From assembly GCF_000720185.1 (NCBI RefSeq), contig NZ_JOIY01000001.1:186001-250000 (forward strand): DNA of 64,000 nt, in the 5' to 3' direction. This DNA comes from Streptomyces sp. NRRL S-340 (GTDB taxonomy: Bacteria; Actinomycetota; Actinomycetes; Streptomycetales; Streptomycetaceae). Shown here piece by piece: positions 32,795-41,013 of this stretch. A program made the position numbers and the translations under genes. The first letter of the stretch is position 1. Every line of letters begins with the position of its first letter. Under the pieces are notes generated by a model that searched no databases, was not told the origin of the DNA, and worked only from the letters and a program-made list of their open reading frames with translations.

Positions 32795-33691
32795 GTGGCG
32801 ACCTATCCGACGTCCGATCCGCTGCTGGTGGTCATCGACCCGGGCGCCCGGCGGACCGACGGGGAGTCCGTACGGATCGCGAAAGACGTGCTCAGCGCGG
32901 GTGCGGCCACGAAGGTGTGCCTGCCGGACGGGCCGGAGGAATTCGCCCGCGCACTGGCGCGGCGCGGCTCGCGGCGGCCGGTGGTGGTCGGTGACGACCG
33001 CGCGCTGCTGCGGGCGGTGACCGTACTGCACCGCAGGCGGGAGCTGGCCGGATGTGTGCTGTCCGTCGTACCGGTCGGGGATGTCATGCACCTGGCCCGC
33101 TCGCTGGGCGTGCCGACGGGGCCGGTGGCGGCGGCGCGCGCGGTGCTCGACGGGGCCGTACGCCGGCTCGACCTGCTCGTCGACGACAGCGACGGGGTGG
33201 TGCTGGGCGCGCTGCACATCCCGCCCCTCGACCTCCGGGAGGCTCCGCCGGACGGCACGGCGCTCGACGCCGGGGCGGGAGCGGGGTCCGCGACGGCGCT
33301 CGGCGCGGGCGCGGGCCGCGACTGGCTGCGGACCTGCCAGTCGCTGGTACGGACCCTGGTGGCCCGCCCTCCCCGGGCGGCGACCGACACGGCGCCCGCG
33401 CCCTCGCGGCTGCGGGTGGAGGTCGACGGGGTGGCCGTGGTGGACCTGGACCAGCCGGTGGAGGCGGTGTCGGTCGTCCCGGGCGCCCGGGGCATGGCCG
33501 AGGTGGAGGTCCGTCCGCTGTCGGGACCCGGCGCGGAGGCCTCGCCGCTGCTGGCCGAGGGGCGCACGGTCACCGTTTCGGGGGCGCACTTCCGCTACCG
33601 GGCGGACGCGGTGGTGTCCGGACCGGTGCGGACGCGCACGTGGACGGTGCGGGAGGGGGCCTGGGGGCTGGTGGTGCCCGCACAGAGGTGA
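32795..33691 (+). CDS. Diacylglycerol-kinase-like lipid kinase homologue
   Basis: 298 aa from the GTG at 32795. The N-terminal half follows the DAGK/NAD-kinase catalytic fold (LLVVIDPGARRTDGESVRIA in part, then RRPVVVGDDRALLRAVTVLH). The glycine-rich GGDGT nucleotide loop is reduced to VGDDRALL. The C-terminal half has the beta-sandwich-like ending (LRVEVDGVAVVDLDQPVEAV in part, FRYRADAVV). Because the nucleotide loop is altered, catalytic activity is uncertain. It runs convergently to the P450 gene with a 13-bp gap. Confidence 0.65.
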   Translation: MATYPTSDPLLVVIDPGARRTDGESVRIAKDVLSAGAATKVCLPDGPEEFARALARRGSRRPVVVGDDRALLRAVTVLHRRRELAGCVLSVVPVGDVMHLARSLGVPTGPVAAARAVLDGAVRRLDLLVDDSDGVVLGALHIPPLDLREAPPDGTALDAGAGAGSATALGAGAGRDWLRTCQSLVRTLVARPPRAATDTAPAPSRLRVEVDGVAVVDLDQPVEAVSVVPGARGMAEVEVRPLSGPGAEASPLLAEGRTVTVSGAHFRYRADAVVSGPVRTRTWTVREGAWGLVVPAQR

Positions 33692-33704
33692 GTGCGGCGG
33701 CTGA

Positions 33705-34925
33705 TCACCCCACCCGCACGCTCAGCCCCTGCAAGCCGCGCATCACGAAGTTCGGTCTGCGCAGCGGTTCCGCCGTCAGGTGCAGGGCGGGGGCCTGTTC
33801 CAGGAGGGCTCTCATCGACGCGGCCAGCTCCATGCGGGCCAGGGGGGCGCCGATGCAGTAGTGGATGCCCGCGCTGAAGGAGATGTGGGGGTTGTCGGGG
33901 CGGGCCAGGTCCAGGCGGCCGGGCGCCGTGAAGACCTGCGGGTCGTGGTTGGCCGAGCCGAAGAGCATGGCGATCTCCGCGCCCCTCGGGATCGTCGTGC
34001 CGTCGATCTCGATCTCGTCCAGCACCCACCGTTCGAAGAGCTGCAACGGGGTGTCGTAGCGCATCAGCTCCTCGACGGCGGACGGAACCAGGGAGTGGTC
34101 CGCACGCAGGGCCGCCAACTGCTCCGGATGGCGGAACAGGGCCCACCAGCCGTTGGCCGTCGCGTTCACGGTGGCCTCGTGGCCGGCGTTCAGGAGCAGT
34201 ACGGCCGTGGAGATCATCTCCTGCTCGGTGAGCCGGTCGCCCTCGTCGTGGGCCGCGATCAGCCCGGAGATCAGGTCCTCGCCCGGCTCGGCGCGGCGGA
34301 TCGCGATCAGCTCCCGGAGGTACTGCGAGAACTCCACCGACGCCCGCACCGCCTTCGCCGCCGTCTCCTGCGGCGGGTTCAGCTCGTACATCCCGCAGAT
34401 GTCGGCCGACCAGGGCCGCAACCGGTCCCGGTCCTGCTCCGGGATGCCCAGCATCTCCGCGATCACCGCCACCGGCAGCGGTTCGGCGACGTCCGCCAGC
34501 AGGTCGCCGCCGCCCTGGGCCACGAGCGCGGCGACGAGTTCGTTCGCCAGGCGGTGGACGTACGGCTTCAGGCGCTCCACCGTCCGCGGGGTGAACGCCT
34601 TCGAGACCAGGCGCCGGATCCGGGTGTGGTCCGGCGGCTCCAGGTCGAGCATGCCGTGGTCGTTGAGGACGTGGAACGGTTCGTGCTCCGGCGGGGGCGG
34701 GGTCCGGCCGAAGTCCTCGTGCGTGAACCGGTGCCGGTAGGTGCGGCCCAGCCGCCGGTCCCGCAGCAGCGCCGACACGTCCGCGTGGTGCGGGACCAGC
34801 CACTGGTCGCTGGGCTCGTAGTAGAGCACCCGGCCCCGGGCGCGCAGCTCGGCGTAGGCGGGGTACGGGTCGGCGACGAACGCCGGGTCCCACGGGTCGA
34901 ACGCGAGGTCGGATGCAGCCGTCAT
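33705..34925 (-). CDS. Cytochrome P450
   Basis: 406 aa, typical of soluble bacterial P450s. The haem-binding loop FSAGIHYCIGAPLAR places Cys357 as the axial thiolate. The ExxR pair is in VEELMRYDTP, PxxF-like FERWVLDE follows, and the I-helix is LLLNAGHEATVN. The I-helix acid/alcohol pair is Glu-Ala rather than Glu/Asp-Thr, so proton delivery may rely on substrate or water. The substrate is unknown; no ferredoxin or biosynthetic cluster is adjacent. The start has no strong ribosome site, but the N-terminus fits the family. Confidence 0.93.
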   Translation of the reverse strand: MTAASDLAFDPWDPAFVADPYPAYAELRARGRVLYYEPSDQWLVPHHADVSALLRDRRLGRTYRHRFTHEDFGRTPPPPEHEPFHVLNDHGMLDLEPPDHTRIRRLVSKAFTPRTVERLKPYVHRLANELVAALVAQGGGDLLADVAEPLPVAVIAEMLGIPEQDRDRLRPWSADICGMYELNPPQETAAKAVRASVEFSQYLRELIAIRRAEPGEDLISGLIAAHDEGDRLTEQEMISTAVLLLNAGHEATVNATANGWWALFRHPEQLAALRADHSLVPSAVEELMRYDTPLQLFERWVLDEIEIDGTTIPRGAEIAMLFGSANHDPQVFTAPGRLDLARPDNPHISFSAGIHYCIGAPLARMELAASMRALLEQAPALHLTAEPLRRPNFVMRGLQGLSVRVG

Positions 34926-34995
34926 GGACGGACGATAGGTCGCCCGGCCGGCCCGTGCCCACCCCCCGCCGGGAGGAACCGGGGGGCGCCGGGGC

Positions 34996-36195
34996 TCACC
35001 AGGAGGCGGTGAGGAACTGCAGGCAGAGGGAGGTGACCGTCACCACGCCCCACAGGACGGCGCCCAGGAGCAGCGGGCGGGGGCCTGCCCGGCGCAGCGC
35101 CCCGAGGTCGGTGGACAGGCCGATCGCGGAGAGGGCCACCGTGATGAGGAAGACGGAGAGCGTGTTCAGGCCGTGGTGCGCCGCGGCGGGGACGAGCCCG
35201 ACGGTGTTGGCCAGTGCGGTCAGCAGGAACCCGACGAGGAACCAGGGGACGAGCGCGAAGACGTTCGCCCGCGCGGTGCCAGGGGTGTGCCGGGACCGGT
35301 GAGTCGTGTGAGCGGGGGGAGCCGGGTGAGTTGCCTGAGCCGAGCGAGCCTCCTGAGCCGAAGCGGCCGCCTGGGGCCGGGGAGCCGGGGCAGCCGCCGG
35401 AGCCGGGTGGGCGGGGGCGGTCGCCTGAGCCGGGTGAGCCGCGGCAGTCGCCCGGGCCGGCCGGGCCGGGGCCGCCGCCGTGGCCGCGGCGCGGCGCCTG
35501 GCCAGCGCGGCCAGCCCCAGGCAGATGGGGATGATGAGCAGGGTCCGCGTGAGCTTGACGACGACCGCGTACTGTCCGGCCTCGTCCCCGTACGTGGTGG
35601 CCGAGGCGACCACCGACGACATGTCGTTGACCGCGGTGCCCGCGAACAGCCCGAAGGCGTGCTGGCCCATCCCCAGCAGGTGCCCCAGGAACGGGAAGAG
35701 GAGCACCGCCGCGATGTTGAAGAGGAAGATCGTCGAAATGGCGTAGGCGACCTCGGCGCCGGCGGCCCCGATGACCGGGGTGACCGCCGCGATGGCGGAG
35801 GCCCCGCAGATCCCGGTGCCCACCCCGATGAGGGTCCGCAGGTCACCGCCGATGCCCAGCCTGCGGCCCACCAGGTACGCGGCTCCCAGGCAGGCGGCCA
35901 GCGAACCCACCATGACCGGCAGGGAACCGCCCCCGACCTCCACGACCCGCGCCAGCGACAACTGGCATCCGAGGATGACCACCGCGAGCTGCAGGACGAA
36001 CCGGCTCGCGGTGGCGATCCCCGGCTGGAACCGCGCGCCCGGACGCCGCACCGCGGCCACCAGGACGCCGATGACCACGCCGAAGACCGGACCCCCGACG
36101 ACGGGGAACCACCCGCCCGCCACGGTCGCCACCGCGGCCACGACCCCCGCGAGCAGCAACCCGGGCACTTTCTTGACCTGTCTCATGATCTTCAC
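34996..36195 (-). CDS. YeiH-family (UPF0324) putative transporter
   Basis: 399 aa with about ten hydrophobic helices. Family blocks include VGTGICGASAIAAVTPVIGA (split across two helices), GTAVNDMSSVVASA and IGLSTDLGAL. It is annotated in the family as a putative sulfate or sulfonate exporter on weak evidence. A cytosolic loop between helices (about 235-305) is expanded to roughly 70 residues of Ala/Pro/His/Thr (TAAAHPAQATAPAHPAP pattern), which most members lack. It starts at GTG (36193-36195), or ATG 9 bp later, and is divergent from a LysR regulator, its likely controller. Confidence 0.87.
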   Translation of the reverse strand: MKIMRQVKKVPGLLLAGVVAAVATVAGGWFPVVGGPVFGVVIGVLVAAVRRPGARFQPGIATASRFVLQLAVVILGCQLSLARVVEVGGGSLPVMVGSLAACLGAAYLVGRRLGIGGDLRTLIGVGTGICGASAIAAVTPVIGAAGAEVAYAISTIFLFNIAAVLLFPFLGHLLGMGQHAFGLFAGTAVNDMSSVVASATTYGDEAGQYAVVVKLTRTLLIIPICLGLAALARRRAAATAAAPARPARATAAAHPAQATAPAHPAPAAAPAPRPQAAASAQEARSAQATHPAPPAHTTHRSRHTPGTARANVFALVPWFLVGFLLTALANTVGLVPAAAHHGLNTLSVFLITVALSAIGLSTDLGALRRAGPRPLLLGAVLWGVVTVTSLCLQFLTASW

Positions 36196-36240
36196 TGTGG
36201 ACAGCGGCTGACCAGGCCGGTAGCCCGCTCTTCAGCGGAA

Positions 36241-36263
36241 GGTCATAGCCCGTGGGAATGACC
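36241..36263. promoter_or_regulatory. LysR-type operator (GGTCAT-N11-ATGACC)
   Basis: A perfect 6-bp dyad spaced by 11 bp with the T-N11-A core lies in the 110-bp gap between the YeiH-type gene and its divergent LysR regulator, 43 bp upstream of the regulator start. It is the obvious binding site for that regulator. Confidence 0.7.
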
Positions 36264-36305
36264 GGGCCCACTGACTGAAACCGGACCCGTCCGTATGCTG
36301 AGACC

Positions 36306-37205
36306 ATGAGTGCTCCCCCGGACGTCGAGTCGCTGCGGCTGCTGGTGCTCGTCGGAGAGCTGGGCAGCCTCGGCCGCGCCGCCGGCGAGCTGGGCATCAC
36401 CCAGCCGTCCGCCAGCAAGCGGCTCTCGGCGCTGGAACGCAGGCTGGGCCTGCCGCTCGTCGACCGCACCCGGCGCGGGTCCCGGCTGACGGCCGACGGG
36501 CAGGTGGTCGCCGGGCGGGCCCAGCGCGTCCTCGACGAACTGGACGCGCTGATGACCAGCGTCGAGGCCCAGCGCGGCCGGCTCGACGCGACGCTGCGGA
36601 TCGCCGCGAGCATGACCGTGGCCGAGCACCTGGCCCCGGAGTGGATCAGCGAACTCTGCACCACCCACCCGGACCTGCACGTCGGCCTGCGCGTGACCAA
36701 CAGCGAGCACGTTCCCGAGCTGCTGCACGGCGGCGAGGCCGAGATCGGGTTCATCGAGTCGCCGCGCGTGCCCCGGGGCCTGCACAGCAGGACGGTGGCC
36801 ACCGACCGGCTGCTCGTCGTCGTCGCGCCCACCCACCCGTGGGCCCGGCGCCGCTCCGCCCTGACCACGCGCGAACTGGCCGCCACGCCGCTCGTCGTCC
36901 GCGAGCGCGGTTCGGGGACGCGGGTCGCCCTGGAACAGGCCCTGCGCCGGGCCGGGGCCGAGGAGGCCCGCCCGGTCCTGGAACTGGGCTCGGCCACCGC
37001 CGTGCGCGGCGCGGTGATCGCCGGAACCGGTCCGGCGGTCATCAGCGAACTGGCGGTACGCACCGATGTCGCCGACGGCCGCCTCGTCGCCGTGCGCGTG
37101 GAGGGCGTGGAACTGCGCCGCGCCCTGCGCGCGGTGTGGCCGGCCGGCCGGTCACTGGTCGGCCCGGCCGCCGACCTCCTGACCCTCGCGTCCCGCCCCC
37201 GCTGA
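36306..37205 (+). CDS. LysR-family transcriptional regulator
   Basis: 299 aa. The N-terminal winged helix reads LGSLGRAAGELGITQPSASK (in part) and RRLGLPLVDRTRRGSRLT. The effector domain runs from about 95, with LRIAASMTVAEHLAPEWI and the inducer-fold segments VGLRVTNSEHVPELL and GTGPAVISELAV. It is divergent from the YeiH-type transporter, an arrangement seen for YeiE/YeiH elsewhere, with a T-N11-A palindrome between them. Effector identity is unknown. Confidence 0.92.
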   Translation: MSAPPDVESLRLLVLVGELGSLGRAAGELGITQPSASKRLSALERRLGLPLVDRTRRGSRLTADGQVVAGRAQRVLDELDALMTSVEAQRGRLDATLRIAASMTVAEHLAPEWISELCTTHPDLHVGLRVTNSEHVPELLHGGEAEIGFIESPRVPRGLHSRTVATDRLLVVVAPTHPWARRRSALTTRELAATPLVVRERGSGTRVALEQALRRAGAEEARPVLELGSATAVRGAVIAGTGPAVISELAVRTDVADGRLVAVRVEGVELRRALRAVWPAGRSLVGPAADLLTLASRPR

Positions 37206-37225
37206 GTCCGCCTCCGGGGCGCACG

Positions 37226-37414
37226 TCACCCGGCGAGCCGGGGGTTCCGCTTCACGGCCTCGACGAACGCGGCGAAGGAGGGGGCGGGAACGGAGAGGAC
37301 GCCGCGGGCGGGGGCTTTGGAGTCGCGGATGGCTATGCGGGCGGTGAGGGCGGCGATCTCGACGCAGGTGTCGCCGTCGCCGCCGCTGGAGTACGTCGAC
37401 TTCCGCCAGTTCAC
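37226..37414 (-). CDS. DUF397 small protein
   Basis: 62 aa. WRKSTYSSGGDGDTCVEIA and IRDSKAP are the DUF397 signature. The family occurs in actinomycetes almost only with DUF5753-type HTH regulators, for which it is thought to act as a small antagonist. The GTG start overlaps the stop of the upstream HTH gene by one base (TAGTG), so translation is coupled. It converges on the LysR gene with a 20-bp gap. Confidence 0.93.
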   Translation of the reverse strand: MNWRKSTYSSGGDGDTCVEIAALTARIAIRDSKAPARGVLSVPAPSFAAFVEAVKRNPRLAG

Positions 37415-38265
37415 TACAGGTCCTTTGCCAATCGGTGGATGAAGTCCCGCGACGCCTCCGGGTCCAAGGATGCGCTCTTCACTTTGTCGTACAGTCTGCG
37501 CAATTTTTCCAGCTGCGCTTCCGCGTCACAGAAGGCGACGCCGGTGGGCGAGTCCCGCAATCCCGTGTCCAGCCGGGGCAACGGACCGCCCAGGTACATC
37601 ATCGAGGCTCCGGAACCGGCGAAACCCGCATAATCGACCGGGATGACTCGCACGACGGCGTGCCCTGCCTCGATCTCCCGCAGGATGAAGTCGAGTTGCA
37701 CACGAGACACCCGACGGTCCGAGACGAGAACACGCAGCCCGAATTCGTGGATGACGGTCTCATACGGCGTCGGTTCGTCGCCTTCAAGGATGACCCGCCG
37801 GTTCAGCCGGTGCTCCACTCGGAGTTCAACCTCGCCCTTGGGAAGCTCTGGGCGCATGTACGTGTAAATCGCGCGGGCATAGTCGGCGGTCTGCAACAAG
37901 CCGGGGACAAGCATGATCACGACCTCACGGAGGAAGGTCGCGTGGTACTCAGCCTCGGCAGTGTCCAGGAACGCTGGCGGAAGCACTCCCCGGTACTCCT
38001 CCCACCAGCCGCGCGTGCGATCGGTCGCCATCGCCACGAGCGCGTCGATCAACGCCTCGTCCGTACACGCGTAGTGGGCCGCGAGCCGCCGCACTCGCTC
38101 CTCGCTGACGCCGGCAAAGCCCAGTTCCATCTGACTGATCTGGGCCGATGTCGAGTTCAGCAGCTGCGCCGCCTCGCGCGCCTTCAGCCCGGCCGCCTCC
38201 CGCAAGCGCCTCAGCTCGGTACCCAGGCGCACTTGCCGTGCGGTGGCGTGACTCCTCAGCGGCAC
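37414..38265 (-). CDS. Xre-type HTH regulator with DUF5753 domain (WhiJ-like)
   Basis: 283 aa from a GTG with AGGAGG just upstream. The HTH covers 11-65 (LGTELRRLREAAGLKAREAA in part, SAQISQMELGFAGVSEERV in part). The DUF5753 domain follows from about 90 (LVPGLLQTADYARAI, RPELPKGEVELRVEHRLNR in part, FGLRVLVSDRRVSRVQLDF in part). Proteins of this class (WhiJ and its many paralogues) repress development-related or local genes in Streptomyces, and the DUF397 partner is thought to counter them. It is divergent from an RsbW-like ATPase; the AT-rich dyad in between is the likely operator. Confidence 0.93.
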   Translation of the reverse strand: MPLRSHATARQVRLGTELRRLREAAGLKAREAAQLLNSTSAQISQMELGFAGVSEERVRRLAAHYACTDEALIDALVAMATDRTRGWWEEYRGVLPPAFLDTAEAEYHATFLREVVIMLVPGLLQTADYARAIYTYMRPELPKGEVELRVEHRLNRRVILEGDEPTPYETVIHEFGLRVLVSDRRVSRVQLDFILREIEAGHAVVRVIPVDYAGFAGSGASMMYLGGPLPRLDTGLRDSPTGVAFCDAEAQLEKLRRLYDKVKSASLDPEASRDFIHRLAKDL

Positions 38266-38324
38266 CCGCCCTCCTCAAGTAGGCGTGCCTCGTTCGAGCG
38301 TCAGAATACGACAGCCGGTTGCGC

Positions 38325-38342
38325 GGGCAATATTTATTGCCC
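38325..38342. promoter_or_regulatory. AT-rich dyad operator between the HTH gene and the ATPase gene
   Basis: GGGCAATA and TATTGCCC (8-bp arms, TT centre) form a dyad in the 217-bp divergent region. The run of A/T in a 72% G+C sequence and its symmetry make it the best candidate binding site for the DUF5753 regulator. Confidence 0.5.
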
Positions 38343-38482
38343 TACCTTCGGTGACGCGACGCACACCCTGCGAAATCCCGGGGCACCGGAAGCGCACCGC
38401 TCCGTCCTGCCATGGCGGGTGCGGCAATGCCACCGCCCGGAGGCCGCCTCTCTCCTCACCTCTTCGAAAACGGAGCCGCCGC

Positions 38483-38914
38483 ATGCCCGGAAACGAGCCC
38501 TGGGAGTACTCCCTCTACATCCCCAACGATCCACGCGCCGTCACCATCAGCCGCCGCACCCTCCGTCTGATCCTCACCATGCACGGGCTGATCCGCCTCG
38601 TCGACGTCGCCGAACTGCTCGCCGCCGAGCTGGTCACCAACGCCGTGCTGCACACCAAGGGCCCTGCCGCGCTGCGGGTGCGCTGGTCGGGCACCGCCTT
38701 GCGGATCGGGGCCTGGGACGCCGACCCGGAACCACCCCAGGCGCCCGAGCGGTTGGCGGATCTGACCGACGACGAGGCCGGCCGGGGGCTCGGACTGGTC
38801 CGGGCCTGCGCGGACGTGTGGGGGTGGCATCCCCTCTCCAGGTTCGGCAACCGGGGCAAGTACGTGTGGTGCGAACTCGCCGGTCAGCCCGGTGTCACCA
38901 GCCGCGCCTCGTAG
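38483..38914 (+). CDS. RsbW-like histidine-kinase-type ATPase domain protein
   Basis: 143 aa from the ATG at 38483 (GGAG upstream). The GHKL ATP-binding fold is marked by the N-box LLAAELVTNAVLHT, WDADPEPP (G1-like) and the lid GRGLGLVRACADVWGW. There is no kinase phosphoacceptor domain. Stand-alone ATPases of this kind often sit beside WhiJ-like HTH/DUF397 pairs in Streptomyces and may act as anti-sigma or anti-anti-sigma kinases. Its 3' end overlaps the convergent response-regulator gene by 31 bp. Confidence 0.85.
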   Translation: MPGNEPWEYSLYIPNDPRAVTISRRTLRLILTMHGLIRLVDVAELLAAELVTNAVLHTKGPAALRVRWSGTALRIGAWDADPEPPQAPERLADLTDDEAGRGLGLVRACADVWGWHPLSRFGNRGKYVWCELAGQPGVTSRAS

Positions 38915-39558
38915 GCGAACACCGCGGCCTGCGTACGGTCCCGCAGGCCCAGCTTCACCAGAACCCTGCTCACGTGGGTCTTGATCGTCGACTCCGCCAC
39001 CACCAGCCGCTCGGCCATCTCCGCGTTGGACAGGCCCTGCGCGATCAGGACCAGCACCTCCGTCTCCCGCTCGGTCAGGTCCCCGTACGCGGCCTGCGCA
39101 GCGGCCGGCGGACGCGGCGGCTCGGACATCCGGGAGAACTCCTTGAGCAGCCGCCGGGTGACCGAGGGGGCGAGCAGCGCCTCACCGGCCGCCACCACCC
39201 GCACGCCCTCGGCGAGCTGCCGCGCCGAGGCGTCCTTGAGCAGGAACCCGGCGGCCCCCGCCCGCAGCGCCTGGTACACGTACTCGTCGAGGTCGAAGGT
39301 GGTCAGCACCAGCACCTTGGACGTGCCGTCCCCGGCGACGATCTCCCGTGTCGCCTCGATGCCGTTCAGCTCGGGCATGCGGATGTCCATCAGGACGACG
39401 TCCGGGGACAGCTCGCGCACCTTCGCGACCGCCTCCCGGCCGTTGACCGCCTCACCGACGACCTCGATGTCCGGCATCGCGTTGAGCAGGACCGAGAAGC
39501 CCTCGCGCACCATCATCTGGTCGTCCGCGATCAGTACCCGGATCGTGCTGTCCGTCAT
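38884..39558 (-). CDS. NarL/LuxR-type response regulator (pair 1)
   Basis: 224 aa. The receiver domain has ADDQ (11-14), phosphoacceptor Asp58 in VLMDIRMP, Thr and Lys switch residues (VLTTFD, LKDAS). The C-terminal LuxR HTH runs from about 155 (LTERETEVLVLIAQGLSNAEM in part, STIKTHVSRVLVKLGLRDR in part). Its ATG overlaps the end of its kinase gene by 4 bp. The receiver is very similar to pair 2 in this window, suggesting duplication. Confidence 0.95.
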   Translation of the reverse strand: MTDSTIRVLIADDQMMVREGFSVLLNAMPDIEVVGEAVNGREAVAKVRELSPDVVLMDIRMPELNGIEATREIVAGDGTSKVLVLTTFDLDEYVYQALRAGAAGFLLKDASARQLAEGVRVVAAGEALLAPSVTRRLLKEFSRMSEPPRPPAAAQAAYGDLTERETEVLVLIAQGLSNAEMAERLVVAESTIKTHVSRVLVKLGLRDRTQAAVFAYEARLVTPG

Positions 39559-40901
39559 GCGCCTTCCTCGGTAGGTGCGGTGACGGGCAGGAACACCGCC
39601 ACCTCGTAGCCGCCGCCGTCCGCCGGGCCGGCCGTCATCTCACCGTTCAGCATCGACACCCGCTCCCGCATGCCGGTGATGCCGTGCCCGGCGCCGGGCG
39701 AGGGCTTCACCAGGGACGCCTCCGGAATCGGACCGTTGACGATCCGCAGGCCGAGACCGCCCAGCACGTAGGAGACCTCGACGCGGGCCGTCGCGCCCGG
39801 CGCGTGCCGCAGACTGTTGCTCAGGGCCTCCTGCACGATCCGGTACGCCGACAGCTCCACGCCCGGCGGGAGTTCGCGCACCGCGCCGGTCCGCACCTTC
39901 TCCACGCTCAGACCCGCCTCCCGCACGTTCGCCAGGAGCGTGTCCAGGTCGGCGAGGGTGGGCTGCGGAGCCTCCGGGGCCTCGTAGTCCTCGGCGCGGA
40001 CGACGCCCAGGACGCGGCGCAGCTCGGTCAGGGCCGCGACCGCGTTCACCCGGATCGTGGCGAAGGCCTTCTCCAGTTCGGGCGGCGGGTCCTGGACCCG
40101 GTAGGGGGCGGCCTCGGCCTGGATGGCGACCACGGACATGTGGTGCGCCACCACGTCGTGCAGTTCGCGGGCGATGGTGGTGCGCTCCTCCAGCAGGGTG
40201 CGGCGGGACCGCTCGTGCGCGGTGACCGTCTGCTGGGCGCTGACCGTCTGCTCGGCCTCCCTGCGTATGTGCCAGACGGTGACGCCCAGCAGGACGAAGG
40301 CCGACACCAGCAGCATCGGTCCGGAGTTGTTCTCGAAGTGGTAGCCGAGCACGGCCTCGGCCGCGGAGCAGTAGAGCGCGGTGATCAGCCACATCCAGGC
40401 CGCTGTACGCGGCCGGGTGCGTATGGCCACGACCGTGAGCACGGTCAGGTAGGAGATGAAGTTGGGAGGCTGCCAGGGCCACAGGCCCCAGCTGCCGGAG
40501 ACGAACGACGTGCCCGCGGTCGCGGCCAGGGCCAGCCAGAAGGCCAGGGCGGGGCGGCTCAGGGTCATCAGCGGCGGGACCAGGACCGCCAGGGCGTAGA
40601 GCGGGGCGGTCACGCTGCCCTGGGCGTTCAGCCACGCGGCGATCGTGGTCACCACGGCGACGGCCGCCACCAGGGTGTGCGGTGTCCAGGCCGCGTACCC
40701 CCGGATGCGGCCCGGCAGCCGGCCGGCCAGCGGGCCGCCGGTGTTCATCGGGGGCAGCGGGCGGTAGGCGGAGGCGCCGTGGAACAGGTCCTCGCGCAGT
40801 CCGCGCAGCGCGTTGGCCGCCAGCCGGTACTCGGGGCTGCGGGGCTTGTACGGGCTGAACGCGCCGTCCGGCGCCGTCTGCGTCTGAGTCGTCTCGGTCA
40901 C
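39555..40901 (-). CDS. Sensor histidine kinase, HisKA_3 type (pair 1)
   Basis: 448 aa. An N-terminal 75-residue cytoplasmic part precedes about five to six membrane helices (75-210). The dimerisation/phosphotransfer box ERTTIARELHDVVAHHMS places the phosphorylated His at 248. The ATPase domain has the N-box VQEALSNSLRHAP and GHGITGMRERV. It should sense the membrane or envelope and phosphorylate the overlapping NarL-type regulator. The GTG start lies 43 bp from an inverted repeat and the 19-bp motif shared with the second system. Confidence 0.95.
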   Translation of the reverse strand: MTETTQTQTAPDGAFSPYKPRSPEYRLAANALRGLREDLFHGASAYRPLPPMNTGGPLAGRLPGRIRGYAAWTPHTLVAAVAVVTTIAAWLNAQGSVTAPLYALAVLVPPLMTLSRPALAFWLALAATAGTSFVSGSWGLWPWQPPNFISYLTVLTVVAIRTRPRTAAWMWLITALYCSAAEAVLGYHFENNSGPMLLVSAFVLLGVTVWHIRREAEQTVSAQQTVTAHERSRRTLLEERTTIARELHDVVAHHMSVVAIQAEAAPYRVQDPPPELEKAFATIRVNAVAALTELRRVLGVVRAEDYEAPEAPQPTLADLDTLLANVREAGLSVEKVRTGAVRELPPGVELSAYRIVQEALSNSLRHAPGATARVEVSYVLGGLGLRIVNGPIPEASLVKPSPGAGHGITGMRERVSMLNGEMTAGPADGGGYEVAVFLPVTAPTEEGA

Positions 40902-40944
40902 GATGAGAACGGTAGGCGGCGGCGCGGGCCGCGGTCGTCCCCTT

Positions 40945-40985
40945 TGAGAGGGGTCCTGCGGGCTCCCTCTCAGGTACTACGGGTA
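40945..40985 (-). promoter_or_regulatory. Inverted repeat and 19-bp motif upstream of two-component pair 1
   Basis: TGAGAGGG (40945-40952) and CCCTCTCA (40965-40972) form a perfect dyad with 12-bp spacing. The right arm overlaps ctctcaggtactacgggta (40967-40985), which is repeated exactly at 45762-45780 in front of the pair-2 operon. It lies 44-84 bp upstream of the kinase start. It may also serve as terminator for the gene ending at 41014. Confidence 0.65.
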
Positions 40986-41013
40986 CGGCCCGGACCACTG
41001 TCAGGAGTGCCGG

